This document shows, one piece after another, positions 6,930 through 15,304 of a stretch of 64,000 nucleotides of DNA. Origin of the DNA: Myxococcales bacterium. Lineage in GTDB: Bacteria > Myxococcota_A > Polyangia > Polyangiales > Houyiibacteriaceae. Both the position numbers and the translations under genes were made by a program. Each line of letters starts with the position of its first letter. Position 1 is the first letter of the stretch. The stretch is from assembly GCA_029861865.1 (NCBI GenBank), contig JAOTYL010000007.1, positions 1-64,000 on the forward strand, in the 5' to 3' direction. The notes beneath the pieces were generated by a model. That model had not been told where the DNA came from. It worked only from the letters and a program-made list of their open reading frames with translations, and ran no database searches.

Positions 6930-8245
6930 GCCCCAAAATCGACCCATTCGTCCAACACTTCCGAGCGAGCGCGCCCTATATCCACGCGCATCGCGGGCGT
7001 ACGTTCGTGATCATGTTTGGCGGTGAGGCGGTTGCTTCGAAAGATCTGCGGACCCTGCTTTACGACGTTGCGTTGCTGCACTCACTCGGCGTGCGGATCG
7101 TGCTGGTCGCTGGCGCTCGACCGCAAATCGATGCCTCGCTTCACCGCCGAGGGCGTTCGCCTAAGTATGTCAATGGGTTGCGCGTCACCGATGACGTCGC
7201 GATCGAGTGCGTGAAAGAAGCCGTCGGTGCAACGCGCGTCGAGCTCGAGGCGCTCTTGTCGATGAGTCTTCCCAACTCTCCGATGGCCGGTGCCCGGCTC
7301 CGCGTGGCCACGGGCAATTTCGTGATGGCGCAACCGATCGGCGTGCTCGACGGGGTCGACTACCAACACACTGGCAAGCCGAGGCGCGTCGACGCCGAAG
7401 CGATTCGTCAACGCCTCGACGCCGGCGCGATCGTCGTCTTGACGCCTATTGGGTACTCCTCGACCGGCGAGGCGTTCAACATCAGTAGTCACGAGGTCGC
7501 GGCCGCCACTGCGGCAGCCCTTCGCGCGGACAAGCTGATCGGTCTTCTGGAAGGGGATGGCATCCCCGACGAGAAGGGCCATTCGCATTCGCAGCTGACT
7601 CCGCGAGAGGCCGAGGCGATCCTTAAGTCGGGGCGGGAGCTCGGCCACGATGTGAAGCGGCATTTGGCCGCCGCCATCGAGGCTTGCCGGGCGGGCGTGC
7701 CACGTGCCCACCTGGTCGCACGCAAGAGCGATGGAGCGCTCTTGCGTGAGCTCTTCACGCGAGACGGCATTGGCACCATGGTGACCTCCGAGGCGTTCGA
7801 GGGCATCCGGCCTGCCGAGCGCGGTGATGTCGGCGGCATCCTGGCCTTGATTGAGCCGCTCGAAGAGCAGGGGATCCTAGTTCGGCGGCCTCGGGAGATG
7901 CTCGAGAACGACATCGAGCGATTCACGGTGCTCGAGCGCGACGGGATGGTGGTCGGATGTACCGCTTTCTACCCGTTTCCCGAAGACGCGATCGCCGAGC
8001 TTGCGTGTCTGGTCGTGCATCCGGACTACCGGACCAGCGGCCGGGGCAAGCAGCTTCTTCATTACTTCGAGCGCCAATGTGCGGCGCAGGGCCTTCGAAG
8101 AATCTTCGTGCTCACTACGCAGACTTCCCACTGGTTTCGCGAGCATGGATTCGAAAGCTGCAACGTCGATGATGTTCCCGCGGCTCGACGTTCGGCGTAC
8201 GATCTCGGACGGCGTTCGAAGATTCTTTTCAAGACACTCGACTGA
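6926..8245 (+). CDS. argA: N-acetylglutamate synthase, classical ArgA type
   Basis: A 439-residue enzyme with an N-terminal amino-acid-kinase-fold domain (FVIMFGGEAV, VLVAGARPQID, GYSSTGEAFNIS) and a C-terminal GNAT acetyltransferase domain from about residue 290. The GNAT part has the typical sequence DVGGILALIEPLEEQGILV, the acetyl-CoA loop PDYRTSGRGKQLL and a terminal HWFREHGFE. It acetylates glutamate with acetyl-CoA, the first arginine step; the kinase-fold domain normally binds arginine for feedback. The frame is open far upstream, but the ATG at 6926, overlapping the argE stop (ATGA), gives the family length. Confidence 0.92.
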   Translation: MSPKIDPFVQHFRASAPYIHAHRGRTFVIMFGGEAVASKDLRTLLYDVALLHSLGVRIVLVAGARPQIDASLHRRGRSPKYVNGLRVTDDVAIECVKEAVGATRVELEALLSMSLPNSPMAGARLRVATGNFVMAQPIGVLDGVDYQHTGKPRRVDAEAIRQRLDAGAIVVLTPIGYSSTGEAFNISSHEVAAATAAALRADKLIGLLEGDGIPDEKGHSHSQLTPREAEAILKSGRELGHDVKRHLAAAIEACRAGVPRAHLVARKSDGALLRELFTRDGIGTMVTSEAFEGIRPAERGDVGGILALIEPLEEQGILVRRPREMLENDIERFTVLERDGMVVGCTAFYPFPEDAIAELACLVVHPDYRTSGRGKQLLHYFERQCAAQGLRRIFVLTTQTSHWFREHGFESCNVDDVPAARRSAYDLGRRSKILFKTLD

Positions 8246-8359
8246 CGCATCTGCGCCAAAGAACACGGTTTTTGAATGAGGCTTGGATGCCCGTTCGAAT
8301 CGTGCTACTCGTCCCCGAATTCGCGAATTTGGACGTTGCTGCGTTCTTGATACACCGAA

Positions 8360-10750
8360 ATGAAGCAGGTTGAGCTCAATCGGCGCCTTGAAGCGGATAC
8401 GCCGCCCACCGATGCGGAGATGGACCAAATCGTGGCGGAAGAGGAGAAGGTCCTCGCTCGGGTGCAGCGAACGATCGCTGCGCGCCGTCCGACGCACCGT
8501 GGCCAGCTCATCGACTACGATGCAGAGCTGATCGCGCTTCGAGATCAGATCCGGGAGGCGCGGCTCGAAGACATCCCGCCGCTCGTCGAAGAGATGGAGC
8601 GCCTTCAGCAAGTCGCGCAGCGTCGGGCCAAGGTCGTCGAGGGCTCAGTCGACCCGCAGTCCCCGTACTTTGGCCGGATGGTGCTCGAGGAAGAGGACCG
8701 CAAGCGCGAAATCCTGATCGGGCGAAGCACCTTCCTGGATGCCAAGACCGGCGTTCGAATCGTCGATTGGCGCGATGCACCCGTCAGTCGCGTGTATTAC
8801 CGGTATGAAGAGGGCGACGACTACGACGAGATCTTCGGCGACCGCGAGGTCGAAGGAGAGGTGCTCATGCGGCGCAACCTCTCGATCACGTCAGGGAAGC
8901 TCCGCCGCATCGGCTCTCCCCAGGGAACTTTTCGTCGTTCGCGTGAGGGGACTTGGAGCCGTGTGGCGGATCAGGCCACACGGCTCTCGGGAGGGCAGGG
9001 CGCAGCGATGCGTCCCGAGTCGCATCATCGTCCTGGCGAGCTTGGCATCGGTGACGATGACCTCCGCGAGGACAAGCATCTCTCCGAGATCACCGCACTC
9101 ATCGACCCGAGGCAGTTCGAGCTGATCAGTCAGCCGACCTCCGGGTTGGTCGTCATCCAAGGTGGCGCGGGCAGCGGCAAGACCACCATCGGCTTGCACC
9201 GACTTGCGTACCTCGCCTTTCAAGACACCGCTCGGTTTCGAGCCGATCAGATGCTCGTCATCGTGTTCAACGACGCGCTAGTTCGATACATCTCGAGGGT
9301 TCTGCCCGCGCTCGGAGTCGAAGAGGTACCGGTCGAGACCTTCCAGCGATGGGCCGAGCAGCAACGCCGTCGTCATCTCCCAAAGCTGACAACCCGGTAT
9401 GTCGAAGATACCCCGACCCACGTAATGCGAATGAAGAAGCATCCCGCAATGCTTCGCGCGATCGATCAGTATGTCGCCGAACTCACAGCGAGCGCCGAAA
9501 CCAACATTCTTGGCGAGGCGAAGCAGGTCGGGGGCGGTGCGCGCGTGGCGCGGATGTGGCACGGGACGGCCGGCGAACCGCTTGGCGTACGTCTCGACCT
9601 CTTATCTCAATGGATTCAAAGCCGCGACAATGGTGCAGATGAGGTTCCGCTCGGCATGCGGCACGCGATCGAACGCATCTGCCAGCACTGGTCCTCGCGC
9701 GCGCGAGACGTCGTGACCGCGTGGGCGGACCTGCTCACCGACCGCGACCGGCTCGTCAGCGCCTTTTCGAAGTGGGCGCCCGAGGCCCTCACCGCGCGGG
9801 AAATCGAGTGGGCGCATTCTTGGTGCAGCCGGAATTCGACGCGCGCGCTGATGGCCTACGACGACGCCCTCGAGGACGACGACTACGAGCGTAGGGAGCG
9901 AAGTATCGGCATCGACGGGGAGCAGGACGACGAGGTCGCCATGCTCGACCGCGAAGACGATGCGCTTCTTCTTAGGCTCTACCAGACGTTGCGTGGTCCT
10001 CTCTTTGGTCGTCGTGCACCGCTGGCCTACGAGCATATCTTCGTCGACGAAGCACAGGACATGAGCCCTGTCGAGCTCGCGGTGGTGCTCGACACCTCGA
10101 CCGAGCAACAAAGCGTCACGCTCGCTGGCGACATCGCGCAAAAGCTCCACCTCGACAACGGATTTTCCGATTGGCGTCACGTTCTCGAGCAGCTGAAGCT
10201 CGACCACATCGAGATTGAGCCGCTCAAGTTGAGCTATCGATCCACGCACGAGATTCTCGAGTTCGCCACCGACGTGCTCGGCCCCCTCCGAAACGAGGTG
10301 TCCGGTCATGCGACGAGATACGGAGCTCCGGTCGAGCTCTTTCGGTTCGGCGGGAGCGGCGAGGCGGTGGGCTTTCTGTCGGAGGCGCTCCGGACCCTCG
10401 TCAGCTCGGAGCCACTGTCGTCCGTGGCGGTCATTGCTCGCTACCCGGAGCAGGCCGACCTATACTACAAGGGCCTTCGGCACGGAGAGGTCCCAAACCT
10501 TCGCCGGATAGCCGACCAGGACTTCCCGTTCCGTCCGGGCGTTGACGTGACGGATGTGCGTCAGGTCAAGGGCCTCGAGTTCGACTACGTGGTCATCGTG
10601 GAGTGCAACCGCTCTACTTTCCCGGCCGACGACGAAACCCGGCACTTGCTGCACATCGCGGCAACCCGCGCGGCCCACCAGCTGTGGGTCTTCTCGACTG
10701 GTACGCCCTCAGTTCTCATTCCGGAGTCCCTCGTCAGGGGCGCGGACTAG
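8360..10750 (+). CDS. helD: HelD/UvrD-type superfamily 1 helicase-like ATPase
   Basis: A 796-residue SF1 ATPase. The N-terminal 110 residues are an acidic coiled-coil region, followed by the HelD-specific YFGRMVLEEEDRKREILIGR and FLDAKTGVRIVDWRDAPVSR. Walker A is GGAGSGKTTIGLHRLAYL near residue 270, motif II is FVDEAQDMSP near 563, and the late SF1 motif is RQVKGLEFDYVVIVECN. HelD proteins use ATP to pull stalled RNA polymerase off DNA and are not processive helicases. The coiled-coil arm and the DWRDAP stretch favour HelD over UvrD/Rep. It appears to be a single-gene unit flanked by gaps of 114 and 197 bp. Confidence 0.88.
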   Translation: MKQVELNRRLEADTPPTDAEMDQIVAEEEKVLARVQRTIAARRPTHRGQLIDYDAELIALRDQIREARLEDIPPLVEEMERLQQVAQRRAKVVEGSVDPQSPYFGRMVLEEEDRKREILIGRSTFLDAKTGVRIVDWRDAPVSRVYYRYEEGDDYDEIFGDREVEGEVLMRRNLSITSGKLRRIGSPQGTFRRSREGTWSRVADQATRLSGGQGAAMRPESHHRPGELGIGDDDLREDKHLSEITALIDPRQFELISQPTSGLVVIQGGAGSGKTTIGLHRLAYLAFQDTARFRADQMLVIVFNDALVRYISRVLPALGVEEVPVETFQRWAEQQRRRHLPKLTTRYVEDTPTHVMRMKKHPAMLRAIDQYVAELTASAETNILGEAKQVGGGARVARMWHGTAGEPLGVRLDLLSQWIQSRDNGADEVPLGMRHAIERICQHWSSRARDVVTAWADLLTDRDRLVSAFSKWAPEALTAREIEWAHSWCSRNSTRALMAYDDALEDDDYERRERSIGIDGEQDDEVAMLDREDDALLLRLYQTLRGPLFGRRAPLAYEHIFVDEAQDMSPVELAVVLDTSTEQQSVTLAGDIAQKLHLDNGFSDWRHVLEQLKLDHIEIEPLKLSYRSTHEILEFATDVLGPLRNEVSGHATRYGAPVELFRFGGSGEAVGFLSEALRTLVSSEPLSSVAVIARYPEQADLYYKGLRHGEVPNLRRIADQDFPFRPGVDVTDVRQVKGLEFDYVVIVECNRSTFPADDETRHLLHIAATRAAHQLWVFSTGTPSVLIPESLVRGAD

Positions 10751-10778
10751 GGCCCGATTTTGCCCTCGGTCCGTAGAG

Positions 10779-10806
10779 TTGCAGTCTTCTGCCGGGTGTG
10801 TAAGAT
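10779..10806 (+). promoter_or_regulatory. Sigma-70-like promoter for the SNF2 gene
   Basis: TTGCAG (10779-10784) and TAAGAT (10801-10806) are separated by 16 bp and match the vegetative consensus in four of six positions each. The inferred start near 10813 places the structured leader at the very 5' end of the transcript. Confidence 0.5.
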
Positions 10807-10812
10807 CAAGAA

Positions 10813-10947
10813 CGTAGCGGCGGTTGCGGCCTACACCCGGGGTTCCACGGTGGAATGAGCAACGGCGCCGGTCGAGGGTTTCTTTCTGGGGAAAGACTCG
10901 ACACCCGTGTAGGTCCCACGAGCCGCCACTAACCACCATTTCAGTAG
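10813..10947 (+). promoter_or_regulatory. Structured 5' leader RNA, three-way-junction fold
   Basis: The leader folds by eye into nested helices. P1 is GGCGG (10819-10823) with CCGCC (10923-10927). P2 is CCTACAC (10830-10836) with GTGTAGG (10907-10913). A small hairpin TTCCA-CGG-TGGAA lies at 10843-10855. A two-part hairpin pairs GTCGAG (10871-10876) with CTCGAC (10897-10902) and TCTTTC (10881-10886) with GAAAGA (10891-10896), capped by TGGG. The linker contains CGGCGCCG (10863-10870), a self-complementary octamer. I do not recognise a known riboswitch class. It ends about 20 nt before the SNF2 ATG, so it could control access to the start. Confidence 0.6.
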
Positions 10948-13900
10948 ATGGCCGAATCTGCGTTTCAAGAAACGGAAGCTGAAGCCCTGCAGACCCAACC
11001 GGTCGAGCAGGACGCGCCCACGTGGCGGGAGCCGACGACCGCCGTCGCGAAGAAGCTCGCGTCGATGAGCGACCGGGCGATTCAACGCGTCACGGGGGGT
11101 AATGCGTTCTTACGCGGGCGTCTGTATGCGCGGCGCAAGGCGGTCGACAATCTCGAAGAAAAAGAGACCTCGGTAAGCGGAGAGATTTCGGTCCGTACGG
11201 CTGATGAGCCCTACCGAACTTCGATGACCTACGACGAAGAGGCCGATACTTGGGAATCGAGCTGCACGTGCCCTGGTTGGCGTGGTCCGACCGGTCACTG
11301 CAAACACGTCGCCGCCGTGATGGTCGCTCTGCGGGACGAGGTCCGGCCGCCTCGCGCGAAGCAACCGCAACAGCAACAAAAAAAGAAGAAGAAGAAGAGC
11401 GAGCCAATCCACGTTCCCGGCACGGTCTCGGTGGGCGGCAAGCGTCGTCGCTCGCGCCGTCGACGGCGTGGAGGCGGCGGAGACGCTGGCACTCTCGAGG
11501 TCTTGTCGCCTCGCGAACTTCAGGCGGGGCGAGGTGAGTCGCGCGGACCGATGGATGCATGGCTTCCGCCCGAGGCCTTGGCGCGGCCACTCGATTTCGA
11601 ATACCGAATGACGGTTCGGCCCGCGTCGATCACGGTGACCCCGGTGTTGGCCGGCTCGCGAAGCGCAGTGCCGATCAACGATGCGCTTAGCGCGTTCAAC
11701 ATGGTGTCGATCGACGAGCGACCGCTGTTTCGAGCGTTGGCGCGGAACGCCAACCGGGGTCAAGCGACGACGGCCGAGCTTCGTGGCGAGGATGCCGCCG
11801 AGGTGTTGGAGATGCTCAGCGATCGCCGCGTGCTGCTCGAGCCGGCGTCGATGGAGCTTCGCTTCGCGAATGAAGCGCTGAAGCCCAAGATCGAGCTGGA
11901 CCCCGCCAATGGCAACAGCCTTCGCGTGCGGGTGGTGTTTGGGCTCGAGAGCAACGGGCGCCGCTTCGCACTTTCGAATGGCGCCTGGTTCGAAGGGACC
12001 CCAGGCTGGCAAATCGACACGACCGAGGGCGTCGCGCGCCCCGTGAGCGAGCTCGTCACCCCAGCATGGCTTCAGCGGCTCTACAGGTCGCCAGCGATGG
12101 TCGAGTCCCTCGACGCGTTGCCGGCGCTCTTGGGCGAGTACATTCCCCGGATCGCAGCGTCCCTCGGGGCCGAGCTTCCGGATCTCAGCTCCGTAGCCGA
12201 CCTGGTCGACGCCAAGCCGCACTTCGAGCTGAAGGCCAACGGCGACATCATCGACGCACGTGTTCGGCTCTTGGTTAGCTACGAAGACCAAGAGTTCGAC
12301 GTTCCGCCGGACGACTTCCCGTCTCCGCTCGCCTTCCTGCCACCCAAGAACGGCAACTCTCGGCCGCGTGTCGTCCGACGCGATGTGGGCGCCGAGATGG
12401 CGGGCGTTCAGGCGTTGATGAGTCAGGGCTTCGAGGTTTCGGAGTCCGGCGAGGAGTTGGTGGCCCAGGGCGATGACGCGCTCAATTTCTGGACGGTCGG
12501 GATCGGCGAGCTCCCCGAAGAGTGGGACCGTTTCATCCCAGACGACTTGGTCGACGTGACCATACGCGACGAATCGGTGACACCGCAGATGCGGGTCTCG
12601 AGCGGTGTCGATTGGCTCAACCTCGATATGACGTTCGAGTCCGGCGGTGCTGTCGTGCGAGAAGAGGAGCTTCGTGCCTGCCTCGAGCATGGCCGCCGGC
12701 TCGTACGCCTCGAGGACGGGACATTTGCCCCGGTCGACCCCGACAAGGTCGGGGACGTGCTCACGCGCATGGCGGAGATCTATGCGACTGGCGGCGTGAC
12801 CGACAAGCTCCCGCTTTCGCAGGCGGGGCGCGTTCAGGACCTGCTCAAGCTGGTCCAAAACGCCAGGGTGTCTTCGTCGGCCAAGACCCTGTTCTCGAAG
12901 ATCGAAGACATCGATGAGATTCCGGGCATCCCAAAGCCACGAACCCTCAAAGCGACTCTCCGCCCCTACCAAAAGGACGGTTTCAACTGGCTCGTCTTTC
13001 TCCACGAGATCAACAGCGGCGGCATCCTTGCCGACGACATGGGTCTGGGAAAGACGGTTCAGGCGATCGCTCTGTTGACCTGGGCGAAGGGCAAGTACAA
13101 GCGCAAGCTCAACTTGGTGGTGGCGCCAACCTCGGTCGTTCCAAACTGGGAGCGGGAGATCCACAAGTTCGCGCCGGGCCTGACGACCGTGGTGTGGCAA
13201 GGGCCGAATCGCCAACAGCGAACGGAAGAGCTCGAGAAGGCCGACGTGATGATCACGAGCTACGCCCTTCTACGACGCGACGAAGAGCTGCTTCACGAGC
13301 TCGATCTTCGCTACGTCATCCTCGACGAGGCGCAGCACATCAAGAACCCAATGAGCCACACGGCGCGCGCGGCCAAGAAGATCAAGAGCGAGCGGCGACT
13401 GGCGCTGACGGGCACGCCGATCGAAAACCGCCTGAGTGAGCTTTGGAGTATCTTCGACTTCGTCTCCCCAGGGCTGCTCGGCCAACTGCGGACCTTCGAA
13501 GAGCGGATTGCGCGCCCGATCGACCGGGGCGACATGGAGACGGCCCAACGGCTTCGTGCGACGATCAAGCCGTTCGTGATGCGCCGCGTGAAGCAGGACG
13601 TCGCAGCGGATCTTCCCGAGAAAATCGAGCAGGAGATGATCGTCCCACTCGCCGAAGAGCAAGCCAAACTCTACAAACAGATCCTCCGTCAGGTTCGAAA
13701 GAGCGTTCTCAGCGAGGTCGAGAAGCAGGGCGTCAGCCGTGCTCAGATTCAGATTCTCGCTGCTCTGACCAGGCTTCGGCAGGTCGCATGCGATCCGCGA
13801 TTGATGAAGCTACCCGACACCGACTTCACCGCTGCCGAGAGCGGCAAGCTTGCTGCGCTTCGCGAGATCGTCAGTGAGGCGGTCGACGGCGGCCACCGCG

Positions 13901-14349
13901 TCTTGGTCTTCAGTCAGTTCGTCGAGATGCTCAACCACATCCGGGCGGCCCTCGACGAAGACGACGTCGAATACGAGTACCTGGACGGTTCGACGAGGGA
14001 TCGCATAGAGCGGGTAGACCGGTTCAACGAAGACGAAACCGTTCCGGTGTTCCTGATCTCCCTCAAAGCGGGCGGCACGGGCCTGAATCTCACCGGCGCG
14101 GACACCGTCGTGCACTTCGATCCGTGGTGGAACCCTGCCGTTGAAGACCAAGCCACCGACCGCGCGCACCGCATTGGGCAAAAGAAGAACGTCAACGTCT
14201 ACAAGCTGATCGCCGAGGGCACCGTGGAGGAAAAGATCCTCGAGTTGTCCGCAAAGAAGCGCGAGCTGGTTTCGAACGTCCTCTCGACCGAAGGAAGCCC
14301 CTTGAAGGGCCTCACCAAGGCCGACGTCGAGAACCTCTTCAGCGAATAA
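10948..14349 (+). CDS. SWIM zinc-finger SNF2-family ATPase
   Basis: A 1133-residue protein. A SWIM finger (SSCTCPGWRGPTGHCKHVAA) lies near residues 104-120, followed by a basic low-complexity linker with a run of Lys near 144-149 and an Arg-rich patch, then a long poorly conserved middle region. The C-terminal 470 residues form the SNF2 motor: GILADDMGLGKTVQAIALL near 697, VILDEAQHIKN near 790, ALTGTPIENRLSELW, and in the second lobe KAGGTGLNLTGADTVVHFDP and DRAHRIGQKKNVNVYKLI. Bacterial SWIM-SNF2 proteins are DNA-translocating ATPases of largely unknown role, thought to remodel protein-nucleic acid complexes. No strong Shine-Dalgarno precedes the ATG, which follows the structured leader. Confidence 0.9.
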   Translation: MAESAFQETEAEALQTQPVEQDAPTWREPTTAVAKKLASMSDRAIQRVTGGNAFLRGRLYARRKAVDNLEEKETSVSGEISVRTADEPYRTSMTYDEEADTWESSCTCPGWRGPTGHCKHVAAVMVALRDEVRPPRAKQPQQQQKKKKKKSEPIHVPGTVSVGGKRRRSRRRRRGGGGDAGTLEVLSPRELQAGRGESRGPMDAWLPPEALARPLDFEYRMTVRPASITVTPVLAGSRSAVPINDALSAFNMVSIDERPLFRALARNANRGQATTAELRGEDAAEVLEMLSDRRVLLEPASMELRFANEALKPKIELDPANGNSLRVRVVFGLESNGRRFALSNGAWFEGTPGWQIDTTEGVARPVSELVTPAWLQRLYRSPAMVESLDALPALLGEYIPRIAASLGAELPDLSSVADLVDAKPHFELKANGDIIDARVRLLVSYEDQEFDVPPDDFPSPLAFLPPKNGNSRPRVVRRDVGAEMAGVQALMSQGFEVSESGEELVAQGDDALNFWTVGIGELPEEWDRFIPDDLVDVTIRDESVTPQMRVSSGVDWLNLDMTFESGGAVVREEELRACLEHGRRLVRLEDGTFAPVDPDKVGDVLTRMAEIYATGGVTDKLPLSQAGRVQDLLKLVQNARVSSSAKTLFSKIEDIDEIPGIPKPRTLKATLRPYQKDGFNWLVFLHEINSGGILADDMGLGKTVQAIALLTWAKGKYKRKLNLVVAPTSVVPNWEREIHKFAPGLTTVVWQGPNRQQRTEELEKADVMITSYALLRRDEELLHELDLRYVILDEAQHIKNPMSHTARAAKKIKSERRLALTGTPIENRLSELWSIFDFVSPGLLGQLRTFEERIARPIDRGDMETAQRLRATIKPFVMRRVKQDVAADLPEKIEQEMIVPLAEEQAKLYKQILRQVRKSVLSEVEKQGVSRAQIQILAALTRLRQVACDPRLMKLPDTDFTAAESGKLAALREIVSEAVDGGHRVLVFSQFVEMLNHIRAALDEDDVEYEYLDGSTRDRIERVDRFNEDETVPVFLISLKAGGTGLNLTGADTVVHFDPWWNPAVEDQATDRAHRIGQKKNVNVYKLIAEGTVEEKILELSAKKRELVSNVLSTEGSPLKGLTKADVENLFSE

Positions 14350-14369
14350 AAGGGGACAGTCCCCTTTTT
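14348..14369 (+). terminator. REP-like palindrome acting as an intrinsic terminator
   Basis: AAAA-GGGGACAGTCCCC-TTTTT begins within the SNF2 TAA stop codon. GGGGA and TCCCC pair around CAG and the flanking A and T runs extend the stem, leaving a U-tract. The 13-mer GGGGACAGTCCCC recurs at 52864 and, inverted, at 52920, so this is one copy of a dispersed palindrome, here placed where it would end transcription. Confidence 0.65.
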
Positions 14370-14384
14370 CAGTCCCCCGGTCGC

Positions 14385-14696
14385 TTACAGCCCCGCGTCT
14401 CTTCGAAACTCGAGGCACTGAGGGCTGCCTTTTTCGAAGTCCCGACAGGTCGTTCCGCGGATCTCGTAGATCTGACACGCGTTGGGGCTCCCGTCGGTGC
14501 CGAGGTGCACACAAGCGCCGTCCTCGAGGGTAGCGAAGGCCACCATCCCGAAGTGGCCAGGTTGGATTGCCTCAGCGAGGTCGCTTCTGCCGATTTGCCG
14601 CCATCGAACCAGGTCTTCGGGGGGGATCAGGAGCCTGCCATCGGTTCCGGTTCGGCAACATGCGCCGCACGTCAGGCAATCGATCTCTTCGGCCAT
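14385..14696 (-). CDS. YkgJ-family cysteine-cluster protein
   Basis: A 103-residue protein opening EIDCLTCGACCRTG, a CxxCxxCC cluster, with further Cys in GACVHLG, NACQIY, GTTCRDF and SPQCLEF. This is the pattern of the YkgJ/UPF0153 group, predicted to bind zinc or an iron-sulfur cluster; the biochemical role is not established. It converges on the SNF2 gene across the REP-like terminator and diverges from the lipoprotein gene over 75 bp. Confidence 0.8.
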   Translation of the reverse strand: MAEEIDCLTCGACCRTGTDGRLLIPPEDLVRWRQIGRSDLAEAIQPGHFGMVAFATLEDGACVHLGTDGSPNACQIYEIRGTTCRDFEKGSPQCLEFRRDAGL

Positions 14697-14771
14697 CGAG
14701 CGAGTATGGCGCCGAAGACGCCATGTGCACGCCGGTGGACTTTCGCTGGCAACCGTGATCTAGTTTCGTCC

Positions 14772-15263
14772 ATGTGCAGATGGTGGCTCCTTGGCGCGCT
14801 GCTCCTTGCAGGATGCGAGGGTCGTCAAGAAGCGCGAGTCGTGCTTCCCGACGTAGAACCGAGCGAGGTCGTCGTTTCTTGGGGGATGGTGGGTCGCGAC
14901 GGGTCGAGAGATACCATGTACATGGAGCTCCTAGGCGACCGCCGAATGGCGATCACCACCAAGCGGCCCAACGGGAACATGGTTCAAGTGCAGCGTGAGC
15001 TCAGCAAGGACCAATACGCCGACCTGATCGACCAGCTCCGCAAGCTCGACTGCTGCTCGCTAGAGTCACGATCGAAAACTGCGCCGAGCCCGCTCGAGTC
15101 TCAACCCGAGCTCGCGATCAACTTCGGGGACGTCGAGTGCCAAATCGCGCTATGGGACAGCGAGTGGCGCTTGGGACGCGCCCGTGAGTGCGGCTTCGCG
15201 GTGGCGCAAGTTCACGGTGGTGGCTTCCTGCCAGACCCGCCCGCCGCCGATCCCGCGCGATAG
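14772..15263 (+). CDS. Putative lipoprotein of unknown function
   Basis: A 163-residue protein. The ATG at 14772 begins a short lipoprotein signal, MCRWWLLGALLLAGCEG, with lipobox LAGC and the predicted lipidated Cys at residue 15. The frame is open further upstream, but that part is opposite the YkgJ-like gene and not hydrophobic. The mature part contains paired Cys (LDCCSLE) and later Cys in GDVECQIAL and ARECGFAV, which could form disulfides in the periplasm. I recognise no family. It precedes the zinc-ribbon TPR gene by 41 nt. Confidence 0.65.
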   Translation: MCRWWLLGALLLAGCEGRQEARVVLPDVEPSEVVVSWGMVGRDGSRDTMYMELLGDRRMAITTKRPNGNMVQVQRELSKDQYADLIDQLRKLDCCSLESRSKTAPSPLESQPELAINFGDVECQIALWDSEWRLGRARECGFAVAQVHGGGFLPDPPAADPAR

Positions 15264-15304
15264 CCGCCTAGCGTCGATCCCGGAGTTGGGTATGCTCGCG
15301 CGCG

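Noticed and set aside
10813..10947. Known RNA classes (tRNA-Sec, SRP RNA, 6S RNA, c-di-GMP, SAM or guanidine riboswitch) for the SNF2 leader
   Set aside because: No T-loop, no SRP tetraloop domain and none of the conserved core bases of those riboswitches could be matched by eye.
11110..13215. 701-residue open frame on the minus strand opposite the SNF2 gene
   Set aside because: Shadow of a GC-rich gene: low-complexity composition, no recognisable domain, while the plus strand has all the SNF2 motifs.
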